A DNA stretch of 64,000 bases from an uncultured Duncaniella sp. (GCA_910586305.1 CAJUGS010000009.1:1-64000), one strand, 5' to 3'; shown: positions 27,108 through 36,239, numbered from the stretch's first letter. Notes: generated by a model not told the origin, from the letters alone. Made by a program: numbers and translations.

Positions 27108-28817
27108 TTAGAATTCGATGCTGTTCACACGTACCATCCAGGGAAGTACGTGGCAGGTGACTCTGAAGTAGGTTTTGGGATCTTCGTCGGGATCATTGGG
27201 GTCTTCGGGGTCGTCGTCATCGCCGGGATTGGCGGTGTGGCCGAAGCCGGAGATGGTGGTCACGGAGAGCTTGTAGATATTGTTGCGGACAGTTCCGAAC
27301 TCCATAGCGCCCATCTGGGTTAGGTCGTTATTGTCGTTGTGACGGTTGCGGTATACATAGTAGGTGTAGTACTTGCCGTCAGTGTCGGGGCGAAGGATTT
27401 TGAATGTGTTGTTGTTCGCAACTGCGGTGCAGTCGGTGATGGTGTTTACAAATTCTCCCTTCTCGTTTTTCTCAAGGCATTCTGTGCCGAATACTTTTTC
27501 GAAACTCTTTCGGAGCAGAGTTGTTGCCACCTCATTTGAAACTGTCTTGCGAAGAGCCTCTACGTCGCCATAGTAGATGCCGTTGAAGCCGTAGATAGCC
27601 TTGCCGGCTTCCATACCTGACTTAAGAATCTCGCTTGTGGGATTGGTAATCTCAGCCTTGAACACGATGCCTGTAGAGATACCTGTCTTCTGGGCGGCAG
27701 TGGCAGGTATGGTGTTCTCGGTTACATAACGCCAGATTTTGTAGCCTGTTTTATCCACTCCTTCTCCGGCAGTCCAGTTATCGTCATAGTCTTCTTTGCC
27801 ATTGAATTCATCAAGAATGGTGTACTCGAAGTTTGAACCGTTCCAGAAATTTCCGGGTTTTTTGGACGATTCTGTGGAATAGAAGTATTTTGCCATAAGT
27901 TCTGCTGACGGTGCTGCACTGACAGCAGCGTTTTTCTCGTTGAAGTTAGGACTTACAACCCAATTGGTGTATACTTCGTCACCGCAGATAGTCCAGTCTT
28001 TATCGGTACCGTCATCAGATACACGGGGAAGACAGTAGAATTCTTTGGCTACGTTGACGGGAGCCATGGCCACGAGCTTGATATCGGCGATACGTGATGC
28101 CTCGTCTTTGGTCTCGGCATTCACGTCGTAGACGGAATAGATATTGTCGTTGGTTTTCTTGAAATCGAAGCGGGCTGCAGTGCGGGCCACATCAACTTGG
28201 CCGAGATCAAACGCTTTTTCCGGTGTGTTGAACTTTGTGAGAAGTTCTGTCTTGGTAGGGATTTTCTTGGTGGGGATAGTGCGGTTGGGAGCGTTTGTCA
28301 TGAAAAACTTGTCGGGAGTCCAGATTCCTTTACCGGCTCCGGCATCAGTGATTGTACCGTAAAGTTCAGAAAGGTTTTTATCCTTGTCAAAGTAATTGTT
28401 TTCCGCATCGTTGCAGAAAACGAAAATGTAAACATCTTTATCGGCAAGTTTTAAGATTTCCTGGTTGTCAAAAAGGATAGTGAATACATTGTTGTTGGAG
28501 CCTGAGAATTCTTTATCCTGGACGCTGACAGCACCTTTGGAGTATGAGCCGTCAGCTTCTTTTACAGCGAGGACAACGTTGAGACTCTTGATGGTATTCT
28601 CGTCATCCTGGCCATATTCGAAGCCACTGGTTGAATTTGTGTTTTCACCAGGTTTTACAGTCGTTTGACTACGGCTTGCAGTGGGAAGCTGGATTTTGAT
28701 GCGGGCATAGAGATCACCTTCCTTCCCTGCATCTGGAGCAGCAGGGGCATCCTCGTTGGAGCAGGCTGTCAGAGCCAGCGCGGAGAGTGCTCCAAATAGA
28801 AACTTTTTAAAGTTCAT
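27108..28817 (-). CDS. Major fimbrillin, Mfa1-like lipoprotein
   Basis: A 569-residue lipoprotein (Cys19 in LTAC). It carries the Mfa1/P_gingi_FimA pattern: an N-terminal strand region (LYARIKIQLP), FCNDAEN, and the C-terminal NNIYKLSVTTISGFGHTA where the donor strand and conserved NIY motif lie. It is probably the stalk subunit. The ATG at 28817 gives a compact signal peptide. A further ATG at 28862 overlaps the upstream stop by 4 nt and is an alternative start. A Pro/Asp-rich stretch sits near the C-terminus. Confidence 0.85.
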   Translation of the reverse strand: MNFKKFLFGALSALALTACSNEDAPAAPDAGKEGDLYARIKIQLPTASRSQTTVKPGENTNSTSGFEYGQDDENTIKSLNVVLAVKEADGSYSKGAVSVQDKEFSGSNNNVFTILFDNQEILKLADKDVYIFVFCNDAENNYFDKDKNLSELYGTITDAGAGKGIWTPDKFFMTNAPNRTIPTKKIPTKTELLTKFNTPEKAFDLGQVDVARTAARFDFKKTNDNIYSVYDVNAETKDEASRIADIKLVAMAPVNVAKEFYCLPRVSDDGTDKDWTICGDEVYTNWVVSPNFNEKNAAVSAAPSAELMAKYFYSTESSKKPGNFWNGSNFEYTILDEFNGKEDYDDNWTAGEGVDKTGYKIWRYVTENTIPATAAQKTGISTGIVFKAEITNPTSEILKSGMEAGKAIYGFNGIYYGDVEALRKTVSNEVATTLLRKSFEKVFGTECLEKNEKGEFVNTITDCTAVANNNTFKILRPDTDGKYYTYYVYRNRHNDNNDLTQMGAMEFGTVRNNIYKLSVTTISGFGHTANPGDDDDPEDPNDPDEDPKTYFRVTCHVLPWMVRVNSIEF

Positions 28818-28858
28818 AAGTGATGAATTTAGGTTAATTATTTTATTTTCTTTTTGTT

Positions 28859-30322
28859 TCATAAGTTAATTAATGCGATGTTGCGCACAGCCTCGGGCAG
28901 CGGGGCGGCCGCTTCGAAGTGGCGGCGTGCGGCCTCATAGTCTCCCTCGTGGGCCGCGAGGACTCCGCGGGCGTTTTCGGCCTCGGGGCTCTTGTCGCTT
29001 CTGGCGAGGTAGAGCGAGGCGCGGTCAAGGTCGCCGCTCTTTATGGCGGCCACGGCGGCGTTGAGGTTGGCCACTGTGTCGTCGGGATAGTAGGTGAGCG
29101 CGGTGGCTATGACGGAGTTGAATTCCGGAGAACCTTCGGGGTATAGACGTGCCACACGGAACATCTGGTTGAGCGACATCAGCGCGGGTGTCTTGGCTAT
29201 GACCGAGGCAAGCTGTTCGTCGGACATCGGACGCAGACGTGTGCTGATGGTGAACTTTGTTGCGCGCAGACGGGGGAACCACTCGGGAAGAATGAGCGAG
29301 CGGTAGAGTCGGGCGAACTTGGGCGATGTCTTTAGCTCGCGCTCCTTTTCGTCGTAGTCCGATGCTCCGTAGGCGGGACGGTCGATGAGCGAGAGCAGGT
29401 CGGCGCGCTGGGAGTCGGTGATACCGGTGGCCGATTCGGCTATTTCGCGGAATTCACCCCAGTTTTCCGGCACCGAGCTGTAGGTGCAGCGCTCGGCCGG
29501 CAGGCTGTATCGGCCGGCGAGATATTCGGCAAGGGCGCGTGAGCGGTTGGTGGCCAGATATTCGTTGTGCATATATGGCGACTCTGGCGACGCATAGCCG
29601 CAGATGCCTATAGAGGCGATCTCGACATTGGGGTCGGAGAGCGCGTAGGCCACTGAATCGTCGATGATCCGGAGCTGTTCGCGGTTGTCGATGCGCTGTC
29701 CGTTGCGACAGGTGTAGGGTGTTGTGTGGAGTTCTGTGCGGTCCACCTCAAATTGCACGCGTGCGCGTCCCTCGTGGATGGCTACCGGAAGCTCGGTGAC
29801 CTGCGGTGTGACGTAGGTGAGGAGCATCTGTGGCGCGGGATTGAGACCGAGAGGTCGGCCGGGCATCAGAGACTGTCCGTAGGCGTGTCCGCATCCGCAG
29901 GTGTCTACCTTGACCTCGATGGCGGCCTCGGGGCCGAGCATCCAGGGCATAAGGGGGGTGACAGCGTTATAGTCGATGGTCTGCCGGGTGCCGTTGATGC
30001 GTCTCACCTCTGTGGCGGGAGCCTTGTCGCGGTTGTCGCGCAGGGTGCCTCTCAAGTAGGCATAGTGCATATTGCGGCCGTTGACGAGCACTGACGGCAA
30101 CTCTACTGCCGAGGAGCCGTCGGTGACCACGGGGGTGAGATAGAACTGGCGGTTGGCGGGGAGGTCGAGGGAGTCGAGCACGATGGAGGCCGACACAGAG
30201 AGGTCGCTGTCGATGCGGTGGAATCGGAGATCGTCAATCTTCATACCGCCCGGAGTGTTTCCGGCAAAAGTCGCGAGAGAGAGACCTGTCGCTATGAACA
30301 GGAACTGAAAAAATCGTTTCAT
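28859..30322 (-). CDS. DUF3868/OmpA-like periplasmic protein with TPR tail
   Basis: The 487-residue protein has a signal peptide (1-20), a DUF3868-type N-terminal domain (about 25-190), an OmpA-like peptidoglycan-binding domain (about 195-345; IGICGYASPES, ATNRSRALAEYL) and TPR-like helices at the end (about 375-487). DUF3868 and DUF3575 genes commonly precede Mfa fimbriae in Bacteroidales. It probably ties the assembly machinery to peptidoglycan. It has CGC and other paired cysteines. It is second in the operon. Confidence 0.82.
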   Translation of the reverse strand: MKRFFQFLFIATGLSLATFAGNTPGGMKIDDLRFHRIDSDLSVSASIVLDSLDLPANRQFYLTPVVTDGSSAVELPSVLVNGRNMHYAYLRGTLRDNRDKAPATEVRRINGTRQTIDYNAVTPLMPWMLGPEAAIEVKVDTCGCGHAYGQSLMPGRPLGLNPAPQMLLTYVTPQVTELPVAIHEGRARVQFEVDRTELHTTPYTCRNGQRIDNREQLRIIDDSVAYALSDPNVEIASIGICGYASPESPYMHNEYLATNRSRALAEYLAGRYSLPAERCTYSSVPENWGEFREIAESATGITDSQRADLLSLIDRPAYGASDYDEKERELKTSPKFARLYRSLILPEWFPRLRATKFTISTRLRPMSDEQLASVIAKTPALMSLNQMFRVARLYPEGSPEFNSVIATALTYYPDDTVANLNAAVAAIKSGDLDRASLYLARSDKSPEAENARGVLAAHEGDYEAARRHFEAAAPLPEAVRNIALINL

Positions 30323-30352
30323 AAGTCGGTAAAGTGCGGGGGAGAGAAGTGG

Positions 30353-30961
30353 TCAGAAGATATAGAGGAAGGATAGTCCGAGTTTTGTGATGCCGGCATA
30401 GTTGGTATGGCCTGATTTCACCTTGCCTTCACATTCTCCACATCCGTATTTGTCATACCATACGTAGTTGTATCCCAGGCCTACTTCGGCTTCGAGGTTC
30501 CAGTGGCGCGACAGTATCCATTGGTATCCGTAGGTGAGGCCGAGACCGGCATATCCACCCTGGTAGCGTGAGTGACGCACCTGGCTCCGGATGTTGTCGC
30601 CTCCGAAAAATGCGCCCGGAATGGGAAGGTTGACATTCATGGCGTTGAACTGTCCGCCCATGGCGTGGACACCAAAGAAGTGGCCGTTGAACACACTACA
30701 GCTCCACCACCTGTATTCGGGCATGAGAACCCAGAATTTGGCTTTGCGGTGGCCGTGAGTGTCAGACCGGAATGTCCATGGGTTGATGCCGTAGACCAGG
30801 TTCAGTGATGAGCGCGTACCCAGCGATACCTCACCTCCGATAGTCGGCGTAAGGGTCATGTCGGATAGCAAATTGGTCTTTACGGCCAAGGCCTGCGCCT
30901 GGATGCAGCTAACGCCCAGACACAGCATAATTGCCGTGATGAAAACTCGTACTCTAACCAT
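30353..30961 (-). CDS. DUF3575 outer-membrane protein
   Basis: A 202-residue protein with a signal peptide (1-22, ending QAQA) and alternating amphipathic strands typical of a small outer-membrane barrel, ending in LSFLYIF with a terminal Phe. Segments AVKTNLLSDMTLTPTIGGEV and LNLVYGINPWTF fit DUF3575. First gene of the fimbrial operon, with a leader of roughly 170 nt behind the promoter at 31136-31167. Likely a component of the envelope assembly site for the fimbriae (inference from context). Confidence 0.83.
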   Translation of the reverse strand: MVRVRVFITAIMLCLGVSCIQAQALAVKTNLLSDMTLTPTIGGEVSLGTRSSLNLVYGINPWTFRSDTHGHRKAKFWVLMPEYRWWSCSVFNGHFFGVHAMGGQFNAMNVNLPIPGAFFGGDNIRSQVRHSRYQGGYAGLGLTYGYQWILSRHWNLEAEVGLGYNYVWYDKYGCGECEGKVKSGHTNYAGITKLGLSFLYIF

Positions 30962-31135
30962 TTATATACTCTAACACATTTATGTGATATAATCAAAAAG
31001 AAGGATATTATGTATCCGGGTGTGTTGTTCTGTGAGGTCTGATAGAGTCTATATAAGAGGTCGTGTAAAAAGTGTCAATAAGAGAGCTTTTGTTCAAATC
31101 AATGGTTGTTGTTGAACCATCGCTTTTTGCGGGTG

Positions 31136-31167
31136 CAAAATTACGAGTAGTTATTAAAAAATGCAAA
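31136..31167 (-). promoter_or_regulatory. Fimbrial operon promoter
   Basis: Minus-strand -7 TAATTTTG (31136-31143) and -33 TTTG (31164-31167), spacer exactly 20 nt. Transcription would start near 31130. The space between 30962 and 31268 holds this promoter, its leader with an ATGGTT/AACCAT hairpin at 31102-31120, and the G/C run next to the -33 box. No other gene is seen there. Confidence 0.75.
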
Positions 31168-31168
31168 T

Positions 31169-31177
31169 GGGGGGGGG
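31169..31177. repeat. Homopolymer run of nine G (nine C on the transcribed side)
   Basis: Nine G on the plus strand, one base upstream of the fimbrial -33 box when read on the minus strand. It is flanked by A/T-rich DNA. It is the longest G/C homopolymer I noticed in the window. Confidence 0.85.
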
Positions 31178-31268
31178 AAAAATATGTTAAAAAATAATGA
31201 TAAAATTAAATATAGTCTTGTTTGTTTGCGCAATTCGGGAAAAGTGGTTAACTTTGTCACATCTAAAT

Positions 31269-31350
31269 GCGCATGTGGCGTAATTGGTAGCCGCGTTAGA
31301 CTTAGGATCTAATGACTTAGGTCGTGGGGGTTCGAGTCCCTTCATGCGCA
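31269..31350 (+). tRNA. tRNA-Leu (TAG)
   Basis: An 82-nt gene. The acceptor stem is 31269-31275 with 31343-31349 (GCGCATG/CATGCGC), discriminator A at 31350, and CCA is not encoded. Anticodon TAG at 31303-31305. A long variable arm is present as expected for Leu, and the T-loop sequence GGTTCGAGTCC is intact. Confidence 0.97.
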
Positions 31351-31394
31351 CGACAAAAAGCAGTGCCGGAAATTTCCGGCACTGCTTTTTGTCG
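31351..31394. terminator. Perfect 44-bp palindrome, bidirectional terminator
   Basis: 22 nt followed by their exact reverse complement, with no loop, starting immediately after the tRNA. An A-run and a T-run on either side of a GC-rich core make it a terminator for both the tRNA (plus) and the polysaccharide-export unit (minus). Confidence 0.85.
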
Positions 31395-31407
31395 TGTCTT
31401 ATTGTAT

Positions 31408-32406
31408 TTATCTGAGGCGCAGGGTGGAGCCCGGCCGTAGTATGGTTGATGTGGAGATGTTGTTGAGCGAACATATGTGGCGGATGGTCACACCGGTCTT
31501 CTTGGCGATGGTCGAGAGGGTGTCTCCACGTTTTATCACGTAGGCTGATGGGCGTGGCCGTGGCTTCTTTTCTGCAACGGGTCTCGCAGATGTGTCTTCC
31601 TTCTTCTCCGTTGTTTGCGGAGTGGATGCGAGAAGCGTCATGGGACCTGTGAAGTCGAAGACTGTGTAGGGGTCCACGGCTTTGCCGAGATATCGTGTCT
31701 CGAAATGCAGGTGGGGGCCGGTGGAGTTGCCTGAGCTCCCGCTTAGTGCAATAGGCTGTCCGACGGCTATCGCTTCGCCGGGGCTGACGAGCGGACGGGA
31801 GAGATGGGCGTAGCGTGTCTCCATTCCGTCGGTGTGTGTTACCACGATGTAGTGGCCGTAGCCTTTGGCGTCGTAGCGCACACTCTCTACTTTGCCTGGG
31901 AGAGGGGCGCGCACGGTGTCGCCGGTCTGCATTGCCACGTCGATGCCATAGTGCATACGTCCGAACCGGGCGCGGTAGCCGAATCCCGATGTGATATGGC
32001 GCCAGTCGGGGGTGTAGAGTGTGCCGCGATAGCCCGGGTGGGGTGTGGTGCTGTTCAGAAAGCTTCCGTCGCGCAGGGCGGAGAGCCCGGTGGCGTGGTA
32101 GTCGTTGACCGAGTATGCTCCGGATATGAAGTCAAGCGAGGCAAATGGCGAGACGGCCGGTAGGGAAGGTGTCTCGGCTATGAAGGAGAGGATTTCGCCG
32201 ATGGGGGGCGCGGAGACCTCGGGCGCCGTAGCCGTCGCCGTAAGGAGAGAGTCGGCCGGCAGTGTGGTCTGTAAGGAGTCGGCCGGTTGCACCGAGGCTG
32301 AATCGGCCTCTATCATGAAAGACAACACGTCAGACACCTGTGCCCGTGAAGGGCAGGTGCCTGACGCGAATATAGTAGTTATAAACAGTGCTCTGAATAG
32401 ACGCAT
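31408..32406 (-). CDS. M23 peptidoglycan endopeptidase with LysM domain
   Basis: The 332-residue exported protein has a signal peptide (1-22), a low-complexity Ala/Pro/Ser linker, an M23 metallopeptidase domain (about 130-250) with zinc ligands H152 and D156 in HYGID and H232/H234 in HLHFE, and one C-terminal LysM (288-332; YVIKRGDTLSTIAKKTGV). It would cleave or remodel peptide crosslinks. It is the last gene of the Wza-Wzz unit, 33 nt after wzz, perhaps opening the wall for the export channel (inference). Confidence 0.9.
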   Translation of the reverse strand: MRLFRALFITTIFASGTCPSRAQVSDVLSFMIEADSASVQPADSLQTTLPADSLLTATATAPEVSAPPIGEILSFIAETPSLPAVSPFASLDFISGAYSVNDYHATGLSALRDGSFLNSTTPHPGYRGTLYTPDWRHITSGFGYRARFGRMHYGIDVAMQTGDTVRAPLPGKVESVRYDAKGYGHYIVVTHTDGMETRYAHLSRPLVSPGEAIAVGQPIALSGSSGNSTGPHLHFETRYLGKAVDPYTVFDFTGPMTLLASTPQTTEKKEDTSARPVAEKKPRPRPSAYVIKRGDTLSTIAKKTGVTIRHICSLNNISTSTILRPGSTLRLR

Positions 32407-32439
32407 GGAGGAGGTTATGCGGCCGCCGGCGATGGGTCG

Positions 32440-33531
32440 TTATTTATTCTTGGCGTTTTCGAGCATGGGCTGGATGAACAGAATCCATGAAGCGCAAGCA
32501 ACGAATGCAAGGAATGTGAAGCCAATGAGAATGAGGGCTTTGCGGGGACTTGCTGCCTTGATGGGCACAGTGGCCGGGGTGATGATGGCATACACAGGAG
32601 TGGTCTCCTGTACCTTGGCCTGGGCCTTCTGTACCTGCTGGGCAGTCTGGTTGTAGAGGTTGAAGGCGAGAGAGGCCTCGTTTTCAAGACGCTCGCGCAT
32701 GGTCTGGGCCGAATGGAAGGCAAGACCCTGGTTGCGGTCGAGATACTCGGCATAGCGCTGCTGTGCCTGGTAGTAGTTGTCTTTTGCCTCTTCGTTGAGC
32801 TTCTGGGCATACTCGAGGTCGTTGCGGGCCTTGTTGGTTCGGTAGTTGGTGACGTAGGTCTGGAGTCTGGCCACAACGGTATCGGCAAGAGTTGCCGACA
32901 CGAGGGGGTCCTGCATGAGTACGTCGATTGTTACCACTGATGTCTTCTGGTCCACCGAGGCTGTGATGCGCTTGGTTATGGTCTCGACCATGTCGCTCTC
33001 GTCTTTGGTGAGCTGGAAGCTGTCGAGTTTGTGGTCGGCCGGCACTTCCTCGTCGGTGGATGTGAAAAAGCCGATGACCTTGAAGGGGAAGCCGATGATT
33101 ACGCTCCACCAGGGAGCCGATGTCTCGTCTTCGAGAAACTGGCTGACGGTCATCTTGCGTCCGTCTTCCTTGGTGGTCACCTCTACATCAAAGAGGCTTG
33201 TCGCGAAGGGTACAGAGCTGACCACGTCTGGGTAGAGCTGGGGGTAGACAGCGTCGACACCGGAGGAGGAGCTTGTGGCCAGACCTGCCATCTGCGCGAG
33301 GGCTCCGAGGCTTCCGGAGGTGGCTTTTGAGTCGTTTAGCTCGGGTGCGAGCTTTACCGAGGTGGCATACTCCTTGGGAATGCTGAATGCAACCACCAGG
33401 CCGATGACTGCGCCGCACACACTCCATATGATGAGTTTCTTGCGGTGGTCCCATAGTTTCTTGGCCAGTTCGAGGAGGTCTATTTCCTGCTCCTCGTCCC
33501 GGTCGTTACGGAAATCTTTTTCTTCCTGCAT
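32440..33531 (-). CDS. Wzz-family chain-length determinant
   Basis: A 363-residue inner-membrane protein: a Wzz domain near the N-terminus (about 17-110), a first helix at about 35-53, a long periplasmic coiled-coil region (about 220-310), and a second helix near 335-352. No tyrosine-kinase domain is attached. It sets polysaccharide length together with the Wza-like exporter upstream. The proline-rich motif before TM2 is present as PATVPIKAASPRK. Confidence 0.88.
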   Translation of the reverse strand: MQEEKDFRNDRDEEQEIDLLELAKKLWDHRKKLIIWSVCGAVIGLVVAFSIPKEYATSVKLAPELNDSKATSGSLGALAQMAGLATSSSSGVDAVYPQLYPDVVSSVPFATSLFDVEVTTKEDGRKMTVSQFLEDETSAPWWSVIIGFPFKVIGFFTSTDEEVPADHKLDSFQLTKDESDMVETITKRITASVDQKTSVVTIDVLMQDPLVSATLADTVVARLQTYVTNYRTNKARNDLEYAQKLNEEAKDNYYQAQQRYAEYLDRNQGLAFHSAQTMRERLENEASLAFNLYNQTAQQVQKAQAKVQETTPVYAIITPATVPIKAASPRKALILIGFTFLAFVACASWILFIQPMLENAKNK

Positions 33532-33562
33532 AGAGAATGATCGTGTGAAGGATTTATGGAAA

Positions 33563-33612
33563 ACGCTTCATGATTCATAGTCCGTGGAATGGGACTGTGA
33601 ATCATGAGGCGT
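33563..33612 (-). repeat. Inverted repeat between the exporter and wzz genes
   Basis: Arms 33563-33583 and 33591-33612, about 21 nt with few mismatches around a 7-nt loop. On the minus strand it is followed by GTTTTCC, a short T-run. It may act as a partial terminator or an RNA-processing hairpin that sets Wza:Wzz ratio. Confidence 0.55.
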
Positions 33613-33623
33613 GTCTGATGGTT

Positions 33624-36032
33624 TTACTTGAACAAGTTTGTGATGGTGGCCGCCATGGTTGCGACAGACGAGAAGCTGGTGGCGAATGCAAGCACCTTGG
33701 TCCAGTCGGTGTCGCGGTTGGGCTTGGAGGGCACTATGATCTGGCAGCCAGGCTCAATGAGAGTGTTCTTTTTTGCCTTGGCCACTGTGCCGTTGAGATA
33801 GACAATGAATGCCTTTCCTTTCTTGGCGCGCTGACCGTAGCCGCCGGCCTGGTCGATGTAGTATTTCAGTTTTTTGCCAGGGATGTATACCACGGCGTTG
33901 GGGAACATCACGTCGCCGGAAATCTTGACCACGCTCTGCTCCTGGGGGATGAAGAGCTGGTCGCCGGGCTGGAGGACTATGTCGTAGGAGGAGCCGGGAT
34001 TGTCAAGGGCTTTCTGGAGGTCAATACCCACATTGTAGGTGGGTGAGACATCGATTTTGCTGAGAGCGATGGAGTCGCCCATACCGGTCTGGCTGTTCAT
34101 CATTGCGAGACGGATGGCCTCCTTGCGGGCAACGAATTCCGATTCGGACAGACGGCGGGCAAGGCTTGCTCCCTTGATGTAGGCACCGTCGATGATGCCG
34201 CCTGCACGGCGTACGATTTCGGAAATTCTCTCGTTGCGTTTTTCGAGTACGAATTCACCTTCGAAGAGTACCTCTCCGTTGACTGACACGGTGGACTGTG
34301 CTCCGTAGCCGGGTGAACGACGTACTTCAACGCGGTCGTAGGGACGGAGAATGAAGCCCTGGCCATCGCCTATGGCAAGGCCGTTTTCGATAGAGACGGA
34401 GAAGAGCTGTGAGAGTTGTTCGGTGGGAGTGGTCGACTCGGGGTCGATGATGCGGCGTGCGATGTCAACGCGGGCTGTTGAAGCACCCTGGAGCAGACCG
34501 CCTGCCTGGAAGATAAGGTCTTCGAGAGTGGTGTTGTCGGCATAGGGATATGTGCCGGGACGGGCAACCTGTCCTGAGATGGTGATGGCACCGCGCTCTT
34601 CAAGCTCGTGGATGCTGGAGATTACGAGCATATCGTTGCGCTTGAGGTTGATGTCGGGAGCAGTGCCGTCGAGCATACCCTTTATGTCGAGGGCTATCAC
34701 CTCGAGCTGAAGGTCTGGACCCTCGCGGTAGAGGAGGGCGCGGTCGGAATACGCGTCTTCGGTGAGGCCGTCGGCCTTCTTGATGAGGTCGCGCACGGTG
34801 TTGAGGTCCTTGCCGATGGCGAACATACCGGGACGGTAGACAGAACCTTTGATTTCCACGCGGTTGGCGTAGCGGTCGAGGATTGTGCCCACTGTAAGCA
34901 CGTCACCGTCTTTGAGGCGGTAGGATGCAAATTCGCCTTTGTCGATGTTATAGAGCTCGTTCTCAGTGCCGCTCTGGCGCGAGAGACGCACCATGTCAGA
35001 GTAGGCATCGCCTGTGAATCCTCCGGCATACTCAAGAAGGGTCTTGATGGTCTCGTCGGGCTTGATTTCATAGTACATCGGACGCTTCACGTTGCCGTCG
35101 ATGTTGACAAGCTGGTCGTAGGGGGGAACGATGATTACGTCGCCTTCCTGAAGGCGGATGTTGCCGTTGGTCTTGCCGTCGAAGAGGTATTCGTAGATGT
35201 CGACTCCTGCAATCTTGCGGTTGTTGCGGAGAACCTGGATGTTACGGAGCGAACCTATGTCGTTGATGCCGCCTGCACGGTAGAGGGCGTGGAACACCGA
35301 CGAGAATGGCGACATACGGAATGTGCCGGGGGTGGCCACTTCACCAAGAATGTCTACCTGGATGGTACGCACCTGTCCGAGGGTCACCTGGATGTCGGTG
35401 TCGGCTTCTTCCATGCCTGCGTATTTGCGGGAGAATGAATTCTTGATGTGGTTGCTGGCATCGCTGATGGTCATGCCGTTGAGATATACCGGGCCGATCT
35501 GCGAAATCATGATGCTGCCTTCGGGAGAGATGGTCTGGCGAAGATGGTCTTCGGAAGTACCCCAGATGTCAATGATGACTTCGTCGCCGGGGCCGAGACG
35601 GTAGTTCTGAGGAGTGGCGAGGTTCTCGCTGGGTTCAAATGTAAGTGCGCGGGAATTGAACACCTTGTGTCCGTAGATCTGACGGGCTGAGACGGTGCCG
35701 TTGTTGCCTTCGTCGACCTCACGGGTCACATCGTCCATTGTGGCATCGGATACGTCGGTCGATGCGTCGTGACGACGTTCGGCATTGGCTGCGCCAATAC
35801 CCTGGTTGACTACGAGTGTCTCAGTCTGGCCCTGGGACTCAAACTTGGCTTTGATGCGGCGGGCCTGCTCGGCGGTGACGCCTTTTGCCATCAGCTCCTG
35901 GCCAATCTGCTTCTCGGTTTTTCCGGCAGCAGACTGCTGCTTGATGTAGTCAATCACCTGCTGGTCAGTCATTGCTGAAGCCACGAGGCTGCACACCAAT
36001 AACAGGGATAAAAGAATACTCCTGATTTTCAT
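33624..36032 (-). CDS. Wza-like polysaccharide export protein with SLBB domains
   Basis: An 802-residue outer-membrane exporter. It has a signal peptide (1-20), a helical N-terminal segment resembling a short-C-terminal or SHOCT-like motif (GKTEKQIGQELMAKGVTAEQA), a polysaccharide export domain (about 135-230; NYRLGPGDEVIIDIWG) and several SLBB repeats (about 235-750). The last residues include a hydrophobic helix. This large multi-SLBB form is common in Bacteroidetes. It is first of three genes with wzz and the M23 peptidase. No glycosyltransferases lie in the window. Confidence 0.9.
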   Translation of the reverse strand: MKIRSILLSLLLVCSLVASAMTDQQVIDYIKQQSAAGKTEKQIGQELMAKGVTAEQARRIKAKFESQGQTETLVVNQGIGAANAERRHDASTDVSDATMDDVTREVDEGNNGTVSARQIYGHKVFNSRALTFEPSENLATPQNYRLGPGDEVIIDIWGTSEDHLRQTISPEGSIMISQIGPVYLNGMTISDASNHIKNSFSRKYAGMEEADTDIQVTLGQVRTIQVDILGEVATPGTFRMSPFSSVFHALYRAGGINDIGSLRNIQVLRNNRKIAGVDIYEYLFDGKTNGNIRLQEGDVIIVPPYDQLVNIDGNVKRPMYYEIKPDETIKTLLEYAGGFTGDAYSDMVRLSRQSGTENELYNIDKGEFASYRLKDGDVLTVGTILDRYANRVEIKGSVYRPGMFAIGKDLNTVRDLIKKADGLTEDAYSDRALLYREGPDLQLEVIALDIKGMLDGTAPDINLKRNDMLVISSIHELEERGAITISGQVARPGTYPYADNTTLEDLIFQAGGLLQGASTARVDIARRIIDPESTTPTEQLSQLFSVSIENGLAIGDGQGFILRPYDRVEVRRSPGYGAQSTVSVNGEVLFEGEFVLEKRNERISEIVRRAGGIIDGAYIKGASLARRLSESEFVARKEAIRLAMMNSQTGMGDSIALSKIDVSPTYNVGIDLQKALDNPGSSYDIVLQPGDQLFIPQEQSVVKISGDVMFPNAVVYIPGKKLKYYIDQAGGYGQRAKKGKAFIVYLNGTVAKAKKNTLIEPGCQIIVPSKPNRDTDWTKVLAFATSFSSVATMAATITNLFK

Positions 36033-36172
36033 TTGTAAAAAACGCGACTTGTGGTTCTGTGTTATATTCTTGGGATTTTACTATACACCATTGCGCCGAT
36101 GGCTCAAACGGTTCTAAAAAGTCGGTAAATGCAGACAGTTACGACAGACCGTGCCATCGGCAAAACTCGGTG

Positions 36173-36204
36173 CAAAGGTAGTGAATTTATTTAATACTCA
36201 CAAT
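36173..36204 (-). promoter_or_regulatory. Promoter of the polysaccharide-export unit
   Basis: Minus-strand -7 TACCTTTG (36173-36180), 20-nt spacer, -33 ATTG (36201-36204). It gives a leader of about 135 nt. Confidence 0.6.
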
Positions 36205-36239
36205 AGTAGAATCATAGTGTGCGCGAAAATATCGCGTTG

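Noticed and set aside
30962..31268. Invertible fimbrial promoter
   Set aside because: I looked for inverted repeats flanking the promoter and found only a short leader hairpin; no recombinase gene is adjacent.
34608..35438. 276-codon open frame on the plus strand
   Set aside because: Antisense to the SLBB exporter, low-complexity Val/Gly/His composition typical of a mirror frame, no homology recognised.
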